64,000 bases of DNA from a virus. The DNA is taken from IMG/VR virus record IMGVR_UViG_3300023178_000023, positions 1-64,000 of that record; one strand, 5' to 3'. Of this stretch, positions 29,293-38,942 are shown piece after piece. Each line of letters starts with the position of its first letter. Position 1 is the stretch's first letter. The position numbers were made by a program, and so were the translations under genes. Below the pieces are notes generated by a model, which worked only from the letters and a program-made list of their open reading frames with translations, made no database searches and was not told where the DNA came from.

Positions 29293-31335
29293 ATGGCCAA
29301 GAACATTAACATATCCGAATTAGATTTCAATTCAATTAAACAATCTATCAAGGCATATATGCAGTCAGACGAGACTTTCAAAGATTATAATTTTGAAGGA
29401 TCTGCCCTTAATACTCTTACTGATATATTAGGATACAATACATATTATAATTCATTTTATTTGAATATGATGGCAAATGAAATGTTTCTTGAGACTGCAA
29501 GGTTGAGAGATAATGTTGTTTCTAAGGCGAAATTGCTGGGTTATACACCGACATCAAACAAATCTTCTGAAGCAACTATTGTTGCTACATTCGTGATAGA
29601 AAATTCTGTGAGCGATAGATTAAATTCAAAATATACAAATATTAAAATTGATAGAAATTTTGTTTTCAAATTGAATGCAGATGGCGCAGAGTATAGATTT
29701 GTCCCTAAAATTAATAGAGTTGTAAATCGTTCTCAAAATCCTATAGATATGGGTAACGGAAAATATCGCCACATATATGAAATATTTGATTTGGAATTGA
29801 TTCAAGGAAACGAAGTTCAAGAAATGTATACAGTAGATACTTCTGATCCAAATCAGAAATTTTATATTTCAAATCAAAATGTAGACATATCCTCTCTTAA
29901 AGTTTATGTAAAAGAAAATCAATTTAGCGATACAATTGAAGAATATAGCATCAATACAGATACAATGTCGTTAACAGATATTTCTACAAGATATTTTTTA
30001 CAAGAATCTACTGATGGAAAATATGAAATATTATTTGGAGATGGTGTTCTAGGAAAAGAATTAGTGTCTGGTAATGTGATAACTATAAAATATATTACTA
30101 CTGCTGGTGCAGCAGCAAATGGTTTTGGTGGAAAAATGACTTTGTTGGGTAAAAGTATTCCAGACGGAATCAAACCAGCATCATCTACTTTGGTTCCAAA
30201 CAACCTTGAAATTGTCGGAAGAACTTACAATGGCGCAGATAAAGAAAGCATAGAATCTATCAAGTTTTATGCTCCAAGAACTTTTGAAGGACAAAATAGG
30301 GCAGTAACTGCTAGAGATTATATGACAATTGTTCCAAAAATATATCCACAGACTGCATCAATGAATATTTGGGGAGGAGAAGATAATAACCCACCCCAAT
30401 ACGGTAGGGTTTTTATTTCAATTAAACCTAATACTGGATTATATCTTTCACAACTTGAAAAACAATCGCTTCAAAATAATTTGATAAAGAATTATTCAGT
30501 ATTGGGGCTGACTCCTGTCATTGAAGATCCAGATTTTATTAAACTAAAATTAAACATTCAAGTTAAATATGATAATGAAGCAACACTTTTAGATGAAGCA
30601 GATTTACTAGGCGCAGTAAAAAATTCTATTGTAGATTTTAATGAAAAGTTTTTAAATGATTTCAATAGTTATTTTAGATATTCTCAATTTTTGGCTAAAA
30701 TTGACCAAACAGATGAGTCCATCACAAACAACTTGACTACCATGATTTTAATTAATGAACAAATAGCAACACTCAATACTGCTTCTGCATATAACTTTAA
30801 CTTCAGTAATGCAGTTTCTCCAAACTCAATTTATTCTAATGCTGTTTATGTGTCTGGTGGAGATGTTCCATATTATATTGATGATAATGGACTTGGTTCT
30901 ATTAGAATGTATTATATCAATAATTTTAATACAAGAGTATATAATACTCTTCCAATCGGAACTATAAATTACACTACAGGAACGATCAATATTCCAGATT
31001 TAAATATATCTGGAGTTTTAGGTGGAGATGTGTTTGGGGTTGCATGTACTCCAGCATCAAATGATATCTTTCCCGTAAGAAATCAAATTATATTTATTGA
31101 TATGGAAGAACTGGATGTAACTATGTTGCCAGACACAGACGAATTCAACGAGAACTATGATATTTCAACTCAGAGAGTTGTTGTAAGTAGAAATGTTTCT
31201 ACAACATATAACACAGGAAATTCATCTATTTCATCATCTGGAGCAAATTCTTCAATAACGAGAGTTTATAGTGACAGCGGGCAAACAAGTTCTGGTTCGT
31301 CTGGAACCAATACTGGTACTGGTAGTGGATACTAA
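29293..31335 (+). CDS. 6: Baseplate wedge gp6
   Basis: 680 residues (T4 gp6: 660). The N-terminus YNFEGSALNTLTDILGYNTY then YLNMMANEMFLETARLRDNV and KLLGYTP is the gp6/gpJ hallmark. FEGQNRAVTARDYMTIVPKI follows in the middle. The Ser/Gly/Thr-rich tail is flexible. Forms the inner wedge ring with gp25, gp53 and gp7. Confidence 0.92.
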   Translation: MAKNINISELDFNSIKQSIKAYMQSDETFKDYNFEGSALNTLTDILGYNTYYNSFYLNMMANEMFLETARLRDNVVSKAKLLGYTPTSNKSSEATIVATFVIENSVSDRLNSKYTNIKIDRNFVFKLNADGAEYRFVPKINRVVNRSQNPIDMGNGKYRHIYEIFDLELIQGNEVQEMYTVDTSDPNQKFYISNQNVDISSLKVYVKENQFSDTIEEYSINTDTMSLTDISTRYFLQESTDGKYEILFGDGVLGKELVSGNVITIKYITTAGAAANGFGGKMTLLGKSIPDGIKPASSTLVPNNLEIVGRTYNGADKESIESIKFYAPRTFEGQNRAVTARDYMTIVPKIYPQTASMNIWGGEDNNPPQYGRVFISIKPNTGLYLSQLEKQSLQNNLIKNYSVLGLTPVIEDPDFIKLKLNIQVKYDNEATLLDEADLLGAVKNSIVDFNEKFLNDFNSYFRYSQFLAKIDQTDESITNNLTTMILINEQIATLNTASAYNFNFSNAVSPNSIYSNAVYVSGGDVPYYIDDNGLGSIRMYYINNFNTRVYNTLPIGTINYTTGTINIPDLNISGVLGGDVFGVACTPASNDIFPVRNQIIFIDMEELDVTMLPDTDEFNENYDISTQRVVVSRNVSTTYNTGNSSISSSGANSSITRVYSDSGQTSSGSSGTNTGTGSGY

Positions 31336-31337
31336 GA

Positions 31338-34300
31338 ATGTCAAGCAACATCAAAGATATATCAAATTATATAAGACAACAACTTCCTTACTATATTTCT
31401 TCTGATGAAGATTATGGTAAGTTTGTAAGATTTCTAGAATTATATTATGAGTGGTTATCTCAACCATCAAATGTATCTGATGTAACAGGAAAAATTATTG
31501 ATTATACCGATTTAGACCAAACTCTTGACCTTTTTGTTTCTATGTTCAAAAGCGAACTGGCTGATAGTTTTCCAAACATTACCAGAATAAAAGGTATTGA
31601 GTTTTCAAATGAAAATACAGAAAATAATACACAATCTGCAACTATTACAACTTCAGATCAAAATTTCTTTGCAGATGGGTCGAATCATACTTTTAAATTA
31701 AATTATTTCAATCCTCTTTATTATCTTGGAAACCCAGATGATAATAGTAAAGTTGTAGAGATTAAGGTTTTCACAAATTTAGCAGGATCGGCGAGAGGGA
31801 CAGATAGTTCTTTGGATGGGGTTCTTGATTTCTTAACATCTCCTGATGTCGATCCAAATGGTTCTGCTGGTTCATATAATTTACTCGTAGAAAATACTGA
31901 TTATGTTTTGATTGACAATACAATTAAATTTATTGATATTAATGGTGACCCTGAAGCTCCAACCAATAATGATTTAATTAAAGTTAGATTTTATATTGAG
32001 TCTATATTACAGACAACAGGAACTGCTGATAGTGAAGATGATGTTAAGAAAATTGTCTCTGATGCATCTATCAAAAAAACTAGTTACACAAATCAAAAAA
32101 ACTTTTTGAAATTTATGAAAGATTTCTATCAATCAAAAGGAACAGAACCATCATATAAATTTTTGTTTCGTTCTATTTTCAATGAAGATATAGATATCTA
32201 TTATCCAAAAAATAATTTATTCAAGCTGAGCAACAATGTTTGGGACAGCACTAGAAGTTTAAGAGCAATTCCATATTCTCCTTCAAAGGTTACTGATCCT
32301 AAAGTAGAAACTCCATATAGAATAAAAGGTAAAACATCTAATGCAACCGCTACAGTAGAATATTATAATGATGTTACTATTGGTTCATATTCGGTTAGAG
32401 AATATTTTATAACAAATATCTCTGGTGATTTTACAAATAAAGAAAAAATTGAAATTCTTCAAACAAATAACACAACATATGAAGAGGAATTATATGTATG
32501 TGTGGTTGGATTTGATATTATTGAGCCCGGCCAAAACTATCCAAGAAATAGACCTCTCACAAGTTATGTTTCTGATGCTGGTTCTGGGACTGGATTTTCT
32601 GCAATGATTCAACACACAACGATGGGTTCTCTTGATGAAATTGAAATCATTGGATCTGGTTCTAACTATATTACTGGCGAACAAATAGATTTTGCAGAAA
32701 CTGGTTCGTTAGGATCTGGTGCTCTTGGTGAAGTGAGCGAAATTGACTCAGTTACTACAGACTATGAGGTTGTTTTCAATCAAAATCCAGAGTCTTTAGA
32801 ATATCCTGTTCTGTCATTTGATATTTCTCTTTCTGGTGATATATATCCTTCAAATTCCACAAATACAATAGTTTCAATTGAAAATATTGATTCTAAAACA
32901 AACGATGTTTTAATTTTATATGATTATGAAAATTTAATTCGTGATAGAAGAGTATATCAAAATGGAATGTCATTTCATGGGTTTTTGTTGGATAAAAAGT
33001 CAAATACAATTGCATATAGACACAAAGCATCTCTAATGCCTGTGGAAAATCCACTCGATACTGTAGTAAATACAAATTTTGGAGAAGTTACTGATACTAG
33101 AATTAGACAAGATTTGGATATTAGAGTCGATTCTGTAGATGCAAATGGTGGTATTACTTCAGCATCTGTTATTACTCCTGCGGCTAATCCAACTTCGATT
33201 TTTCCTAATATAATTCAATTAACTAACCAAACAGCAGTCTTAAACAATGGCCTTGGATTTGGAGCCAGTTTTGATGTTGTTGTTGAGAATAATACTATTA
33301 CTAGTCTCACTTTAAATGCCGATGATAATTCTCAATTATATTCAATTAATGATATTGTAAAAATTGATGGTTCTACTTTTAGACCAGATGGCGAGAGCAT
33401 TAATGATGATGTATTCATTAAGATCACAGCTGTTGCGGGTGGAGTTGTTGTGACTGATATTGAAAGCGATGCATATACAACAACTAGTGTAAACGGTACT
33501 GGCGCAGTTTGGGATATTGATACTACACAAGCAACATATCCAAAACTAATATCAGTTTTATTGAGTGATGCAGATTCTAATGGAAATCCATCTCCTACTA
33601 GTGGATATGAAGTGGGAGATTCATTTACGATACCTGGCTCAGTTATCAACGGCACTGATGGTGAACACGATCTGACGATTGAAGTTACTGAAGTGGATAA
33701 TAATGGAAGAATTCACAGTTTCCAAACGCTAGGTCGTCCACAGGGCGGACAGATATCATCATTTACACAAGAAAATTTTCCAACACTACCAGATGCAAAA
33801 CATGAATTCTATAATCCAACATTTGTTGCAAACAATCCAAACGGCGGGCCCGTTGGTGTTGGATTAAAATTTTCTGTGAATGTAGATGGAAGTTCATATT
33901 CTGTTATAAATCCTTTTGGTGTGTCTCGTGGCTCAGGATATGAGGTGGGAACTACTCTTACTATCAATGGTGAATTATTGGGAGGAACTACTGGTGTAAA
34001 TGACCTTGTAATTCGAATTGATGATGTAGTGGACAATATTAGAGATGGAGAGTTTATTTCTGGACAAGTAAAAGAGTTGTCTGTTGTTAGTGGAACAGCT
34101 GTAAATAAAACAACATATAGAAATGTAAGTGTACAAAATGGAAAAGGAAGGGGTGCTAGATTTGATGTTGCTGTTAATTCTGGAACCTATTCTATTACAA
34201 TTCCAGCGGGAAAAGAGGGAACTGGATATTCTATAGACCAAACTCTTACTATTCCTGGCCAAGTTCTTGGTGCCCAATGGATTAAAGATGGATTTGTGGC

Positions 34301-37202
34301 TGGTTTGGATCAAGTTGGAGAGTATGCTCTTCACACAGATTTTGGATATGCCAGAACAGATGATGTCGATGAAATTCTATCAAATAGCTTAACAAATAAT
34401 GAATTGACTTTAGATTTTTGGTATTTTAGAAAATCAACATCCATAACTGATTTAAATTCTCCTGGCTCATCAATATTTTCTTTCAATGTTGAAGATGGTG
34501 GAGATCAAAAAACAATTCTTTGGCAAAAAACAGACGGAACACTTTTATTAGAAGATAGTCTTGGAAATCAATTAACAACTGCACAATTAGAATTTGGAAA
34601 ATGGCATCATATCGCTGTTTATTTTAGCGACAATGCAACTACAATATATGTTGATGGAAAAAAAGAAGATACTATTGCGTCCACAAACATGCTTGAATAT
34701 ACTACAGGTACTAATTTTTATGTCGGCGCTAGACAAGACGCTGGACCAGACTATGTAATACTTGATTATACTTTAGGTTTCTTTGGTAGTATGAGATTTA
34801 CCAAAGGACAGAGATATGAGGAACAACCAATTAATGGGGATGGTAATATTTTAGTTGAAGATTTGGGAACAGAAAACGCATTATCTGGAAATGGACTAAA
34901 TCCAATATATGTAAATCCAGTTCCAAGTTATAGAAATATTAGAAATTCAGTAAAATTGACAAACTCCTTTGTTGCAACAGAAGGACAAACTGTATATGCA
35001 TTAGATTATGACTCAACACAACAGATTGTAATTACTATCAATGATTCTCCAACAACCGCATTTTCTGCGACAGATGGATATGAAATTACTTTTGATAGTG
35101 GTTTGACTGCTGGTGATGTTGTAGTTATTTCTTCATATTCTGTTATAAATGATGATCTTGAATATATCATTTACGATTCAAATAATGCAGTTGCTGCGAA
35201 TACGATCCTTCTAAGAAGAATGGATTCTGATGGAATCTATTCGTCATATCAACTTCCAGATGGACATTCATTGAGAATAAAATATTCTGCGCGGCCACCG
35301 GCGGGAGTAAGCAAAACAAGACTTATTACTGGTGGTAGTAATTATATTCGTTATTTGTATGGTTATGTAAAAGACAAAACTATGGATTATAATTCAATTG
35401 GTGATGGCGCATTTTTCTTAGGCAAAGGAAAAACTGTTGGCGGGATTAGTAAAATCAATATTTATGAAAGCAATATTCAAGATCAGTATGATGGGTTTGG
35501 AGTTGGTTACGATACACCACCGACTCTAGACCTATCTCAACTTGGAGATGGTACTGCACAAGTAAATGTTTTGACAGGGCCGGTTTGTGTTAGAGAAGGA
35601 CAATATATTAATGATGAAGGTTTCTTATCGGCAGATAATAGAATAACTGACAGTTATTTGTGGCAAGATTATTCATATGTTATCAAAGTTGGTAGATATA
35701 TTGATGAGTGGAGAAAAATCGTTAAGAAAGTAGTTCATCCGGCCGGACTAATGATGTTTGGTGAATACTCAATTACTACCACGGCGGAATTGAGAAAGAC
35801 TGCAAATGCAGCATGGAGTCAATTGATATATGAGATTATCAAAAATATCAACTTAAAAGTCAGAAATATGGATGGTTTGGGAAGATGGACATATGGATCT
35901 TCATTTCCAATGAACACCAATGACTTAAATTCTTATGGGTATAAAATTGTCTATGATAATAGACAACCAACAATAAACAGCACGATTGATGGATTGTATC
36001 AGGGCGTGGGTACTGGAGAGGTATCTGATGATACAATTGGAGCAGCCACAGTTGACACGGGTTCTGGTAGATATGCACTTTTAGATGAAAATCAAGATGA
36101 TGCATACCAATGGAATGTTGTAAAATATATTGCATTGAACTACAAAGATGCGTTTGGAAAAGATTATGAAAATTATTACGAATCAGAACTTATTGGAAAT
36201 ACAGTAACTGTATATGATTTGTCTGATACTGAAATTACAAATGATGAATACATAAACACACGTCCTTGGGCGAAATATCAAATCACTTCAATTGAATTTG
36301 ATGATGATGCTGAAGATAGAATAGTCACATTTACTGTGAAATATTTGAAACATTATAAAAATATTCCAACACTTTCCCCAGAAAACAAAGTAGAATTCAG
36401 ATGGGATAATATCTTTAGAGGAAATGTGGACAGAATGAACAACTATTGGGTCGGTTCTACTCTAGATGGTGCCAATCCAAGAGATGAAAAAATGATCATA
36501 AATATTTCTGGAAGATATAATAATAACAAAGAAGGAGATGTGCCTACTTTACATACAACCTATCGTTCTCTAGAAAGATTTAAATTCTACTTTACAGCAT
36601 ATTATCCTTGGCAAAATCTAGCAGCACTGTTGTTTAGTCCACAGAGAGAAATGGAAGCTTCCCCATACTGGAATAGAAGAAAATTAATTCAAGGCAATCA
36701 ACTCACTCATGTTCCAAGACGGCCTACAGAATTTAATATGTGGTATTTCTTGCCAGTTGAGGTTGCTGGAGATTATGATTGGATTGCAAATACGGATGGA
36801 ACTGACCATCAATGGACTAATACTAGAATTTCTGAAATTACAGAAAAATCGGATAGAAAATATAGAGCAGTTCTAGATTCACATTTAGATTTGAATCCTG
36901 TATATTTGGTAATGAGTGAAGAAAATCCTAATTCTAGTACTAGAAAAAGAATGGGCCCTACTAATTTATCAGTAGAAAGAGCTAAATTCAATGAAAAAAC
37001 TCAGATGATAGATTATAATGTAGACAGAATTGATTATAACGAAAATGAGTTGTATATGAACACATTTGGAAAATATATCGTTCCCGGCGGGTTACATAAT
37101 AAAACTAATTTTGCTTCTGAATCGAGCATAATAAAATTCCGTTCAGAACCAACCACATTGGAAGAATTGAATAATATGATAAGTTCAACTATGATTGACT
37201 AA
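31338..37202 (+). CDS. Large baseplate wedge protein, gp7-like, with LamG domain
   Basis: 1954 residues, nearly twice T4 gp7 (1032). The N-terminus ISNYIRQQLPYYISSDEDYG with FVRFLELYYEWLSQ is typical of the marine T4-like protein that follows gp6. Repeated beta modules fill 380-1000 (GSGYEVG/GSGTGF-type repeats). A LamG/ConA-like lectin domain lies at about 1015-1165 (LTLDFWYFRK, GKWHHIAVYFSDNATTIYVD). The C-terminal third resembles wedge protein (VKKVVHPAGLMMFGEYSITT). The LamG part could bind host surface sugar or neighbouring fibres; inferred. Confidence 0.65.
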   Translation: MSSNIKDISNYIRQQLPYYISSDEDYGKFVRFLELYYEWLSQPSNVSDVTGKIIDYTDLDQTLDLFVSMFKSELADSFPNITRIKGIEFSNENTENNTQSATITTSDQNFFADGSNHTFKLNYFNPLYYLGNPDDNSKVVEIKVFTNLAGSARGTDSSLDGVLDFLTSPDVDPNGSAGSYNLLVENTDYVLIDNTIKFIDINGDPEAPTNNDLIKVRFYIESILQTTGTADSEDDVKKIVSDASIKKTSYTNQKNFLKFMKDFYQSKGTEPSYKFLFRSIFNEDIDIYYPKNNLFKLSNNVWDSTRSLRAIPYSPSKVTDPKVETPYRIKGKTSNATATVEYYNDVTIGSYSVREYFITNISGDFTNKEKIEILQTNNTTYEEELYVCVVGFDIIEPGQNYPRNRPLTSYVSDAGSGTGFSAMIQHTTMGSLDEIEIIGSGSNYITGEQIDFAETGSLGSGALGEVSEIDSVTTDYEVVFNQNPESLEYPVLSFDISLSGDIYPSNSTNTIVSIENIDSKTNDVLILYDYENLIRDRRVYQNGMSFHGFLLDKKSNTIAYRHKASLMPVENPLDTVVNTNFGEVTDTRIRQDLDIRVDSVDANGGITSASVITPAANPTSIFPNIIQLTNQTAVLNNGLGFGASFDVVVENNTITSLTLNADDNSQLYSINDIVKIDGSTFRPDGESINDDVFIKITAVAGGVVVTDIESDAYTTTSVNGTGAVWDIDTTQATYPKLISVLLSDADSNGNPSPTSGYEVGDSFTIPGSVINGTDGEHDLTIEVTEVDNNGRIHSFQTLGRPQGGQISSFTQENFPTLPDAKHEFYNPTFVANNPNGGPVGVGLKFSVNVDGSSYSVINPFGVSRGSGYEVGTTLTINGELLGGTTGVNDLVIRIDDVVDNIRDGEFISGQVKELSVVSGTAVNKTTYRNVSVQNGKGRGARFDVAVNSGTYSITIPAGKEGTGYSIDQTLTIPGQVLGAQWIKDGFVAGLDQVGEYALHTDFGYARTDDVDEILSNSLTNNELTLDFWYFRKSTSITDLNSPGSSIFSFNVEDGGDQKTILWQKTDGTLLLEDSLGNQLTTAQLEFGKWHHIAVYFSDNATTIYVDGKKEDTIASTNMLEYTTGTNFYVGARQDAGPDYVILDYTLGFFGSMRFTKGQRYEEQPINGDGNILVEDLGTENALSGNGLNPIYVNPVPSYRNIRNSVKLTNSFVATEGQTVYALDYDSTQQIVITINDSPTTAFSATDGYEITFDSGLTAGDVVVISSYSVINDDLEYIIYDSNNAVAANTILLRRMDSDGIYSSYQLPDGHSLRIKYSARPPAGVSKTRLITGGSNYIRYLYGYVKDKTMDYNSIGDGAFFLGKGKTVGGISKINIYESNIQDQYDGFGVGYDTPPTLDLSQLGDGTAQVNVLTGPVCVREGQYINDEGFLSADNRITDSYLWQDYSYVIKVGRYIDEWRKIVKKVVHPAGLMMFGEYSITTTAELRKTANAAWSQLIYEIIKNINLKVRNMDGLGRWTYGSSFPMNTNDLNSYGYKIVYDNRQPTINSTIDGLYQGVGTGEVSDDTIGAATVDTGSGRYALLDENQDDAYQWNVVKYIALNYKDAFGKDYENYYESELIGNTVTVYDLSDTEITNDEYINTRPWAKYQITSIEFDDDAEDRIVTFTVKYLKHYKNIPTLSPENKVEFRWDNIFRGNVDRMNNYWVGSTLDGANPRDEKMIINISGRYNNNKEGDVPTLHTTYRSLERFKFYFTAYYPWQNLAALLFSPQREMEASPYWNRRKLIQGNQLTHVPRRPTEFNMWYFLPVEVAGDYDWIANTDGTDHQWTNTRISEITEKSDRKYRAVLDSHLDLNPVYLVMSEENPNSSTRKRMGPTNLSVERAKFNEKTQMIDYNVDRIDYNENELYMNTFGKYIVPGGLHNKTNFASESSIIKFRSEPTTLEELNNMISSTMID

Positions 37203-37209
37203 AAAAGAT

Positions 37210-37217
37210 TATAAATA
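37210..37217 (+). promoter_or_regulatory. T4-type late promoter for gp8
   Basis: TATAAATA in the 48-base gap before gp8, 33 bases from its start. Confidence 0.75.
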
Positions 37218-37250
37218 GTAAAAACTTACAAAGACTTAAAAGGTAAAAAA

Positions 37251-38921
37251 ATGGCAGCAATTATCACAAACAAATTGAGGATTTTCAACGCACAAGAATT
37301 CCTACAATCAATAAACCGTTCTTCTCCTGTCTGGACAACTAATAGAGCATATTCTGCTGGGGATTCTGTAGTAAATAACAGAAACCTTTTCATTGCAGTC
37401 TCTAATGGAACTTCTGCAGCAACAGGAACAGGGCCTACGCCATCTTCTCTTACAGATGGTACTGTAACATGGGTACATCAAGGTCTTGCAGTATATAACA
37501 ATCTGTATATGTCAGTTGCAAGACACACTCCTTGGGTGAATGATGCAAATCCTCCAACTCCACAAGATTCTATTGGATATGGTTATTCAGTAAATGCAGA
37601 TGCGATTGCAATGAAAAAGATCAATTATGCTGATATGACTCTCGCTATTCCAAGAATTAATTGGACTTCTGGAAGAGTTTATACAATGTTTGAACACGAT
37701 TCCCCAGAAGAAATCATTCCAAACAATTATGTAATTACTGATTCTGGAAATCAATACAATGTCTACAAATGTATTAGTAACCAAAGATATATTGACGATT
37801 CAGTTGGTGTTCAAGCTGTCGCATCTACTGTCAAACCTACTTCTACTTCTACTACTTCATTTGAGACAACTTCAGACGGATATGTGTGGAAGTATATGTA
37901 TTCTATTGAACTTTCAAAGGCCTTAAAGTTTTTGACTAAAGACTATATTCCAGTCGATTCTGTTTTATATGAACCCGTTGATACTACTAGTGCAGAGTAT
38001 GTACAGTGGCAAATTCAACAAAATGCGGCATCAGTTGATGGAGAAATTGAATTTATTAAAATTGAACCAAACGAACCAGGCGGCGCTGTCTCTGGTGGTG
38101 CTGGTTATCATCCAAATATTAATAAAACTGGTGTAACTTTAAGTGGAAATACTCTAAGTATTACAAATTTACCAAACAATTCTCTTGATTATACAGGATA
38201 TTTTGTAGTTGATTTAGGTAATAACGAACAGTTTGAAATCACAGAATGGAATGTAACTGGAACAACTGCTAATGTTACGGTCAATGGAACATTTACTGGT
38301 GGTGCAGACAGAAATATTATTGTTGCCCCAGGCGTATCTATTGCTGGTAATGGTTCTGGTTTCTCTGCATATGGTCTTGTAACTATTGACAAAATTTCAG
38401 AAATGAGAATTACCGCTCAAGGTGCAAATTGGAGCGCAGTTGATAGTGCAACTATTGATACTGTAAATGTTCCAGCATTTGGCGGTGATGGAAATCCAAA
38501 TGTAAATGCGTGTAAAATCAAACCTATTATTTCTCCAGATTTTGGTCATGGTTATAATGCCATTGAAGAGCTTGCTGGATATTATGTCATGATTTCAATG
38601 AGATTAGAATATGATGAACAATCCACAAGAAATAACAGTTTGGGTAATAGTGAAACCAAAGTAATGTTCCCTGTTTCTGGAGATGAAGCACAATTCAGAC
38701 AAATTGCTGTTGTTGCAGACCCACTAGAAGCAACCACAGACAATCCACCAGCTACGGAAGAATCTTATAGGGGCCCACAACACCCAGATTTTGGTACAGC
38801 AGACGAAGAACCTTTTGACATATTGACAGGTTCTGGTAAAGTACTTTATACAGAAAACAGACAGCCGGTTGCCAGAGCAATCGACCAAATTGAAGATATT
38901 AAAATAGTATTCGAATTCTAA
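37251..38921 (+). CDS. 8: Baseplate wedge gp8 with N-terminal carbohydrate-binding-like insert
   Basis: 556 residues (T4 gp8: 334). The gp8 core is visible as NLYMSVARHTPWVNDANPPT, KKINYADMTLAIPRINWTSG with VYTMFEHD, and DGYVWKYMYSIELSKALKFL. Residues about 25-80 hold an extra module (PVWTTNRAYSAGDSVVNNRN..., DGTVTWVHQG) resembling small carbohydrate-binding repeats. The C-terminal half adds beta modules not in T4. Dimeric wedge component in T4. Preceded by AAAAGGTAAAAAA. Confidence 0.82.
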   Translation: MAAIITNKLRIFNAQEFLQSINRSSPVWTTNRAYSAGDSVVNNRNLFIAVSNGTSAATGTGPTPSSLTDGTVTWVHQGLAVYNNLYMSVARHTPWVNDANPPTPQDSIGYGYSVNADAIAMKKINYADMTLAIPRINWTSGRVYTMFEHDSPEEIIPNNYVITDSGNQYNVYKCISNQRYIDDSVGVQAVASTVKPTSTSTTSFETTSDGYVWKYMYSIELSKALKFLTKDYIPVDSVLYEPVDTTSAEYVQWQIQQNAASVDGEIEFIKIEPNEPGGAVSGGAGYHPNINKTGVTLSGNTLSITNLPNNSLDYTGYFVVDLGNNEQFEITEWNVTGTTANVTVNGTFTGGADRNIIVAPGVSIAGNGSGFSAYGLVTIDKISEMRITAQGANWSAVDSATIDTVNVPAFGGDGNPNVNACKIKPIISPDFGHGYNAIEELAGYYVMISMRLEYDEQSTRNNSLGNSETKVMFPVSGDEAQFRQIAVVADPLEATTDNPPATEESYRGPQHPDFGTADEEPFDILTGSGKVLYTENRQPVARAIDQIEDIKIVFEF

Positions 38922-38942
38922 TTAATTTGAGAGAAGAAAAAC

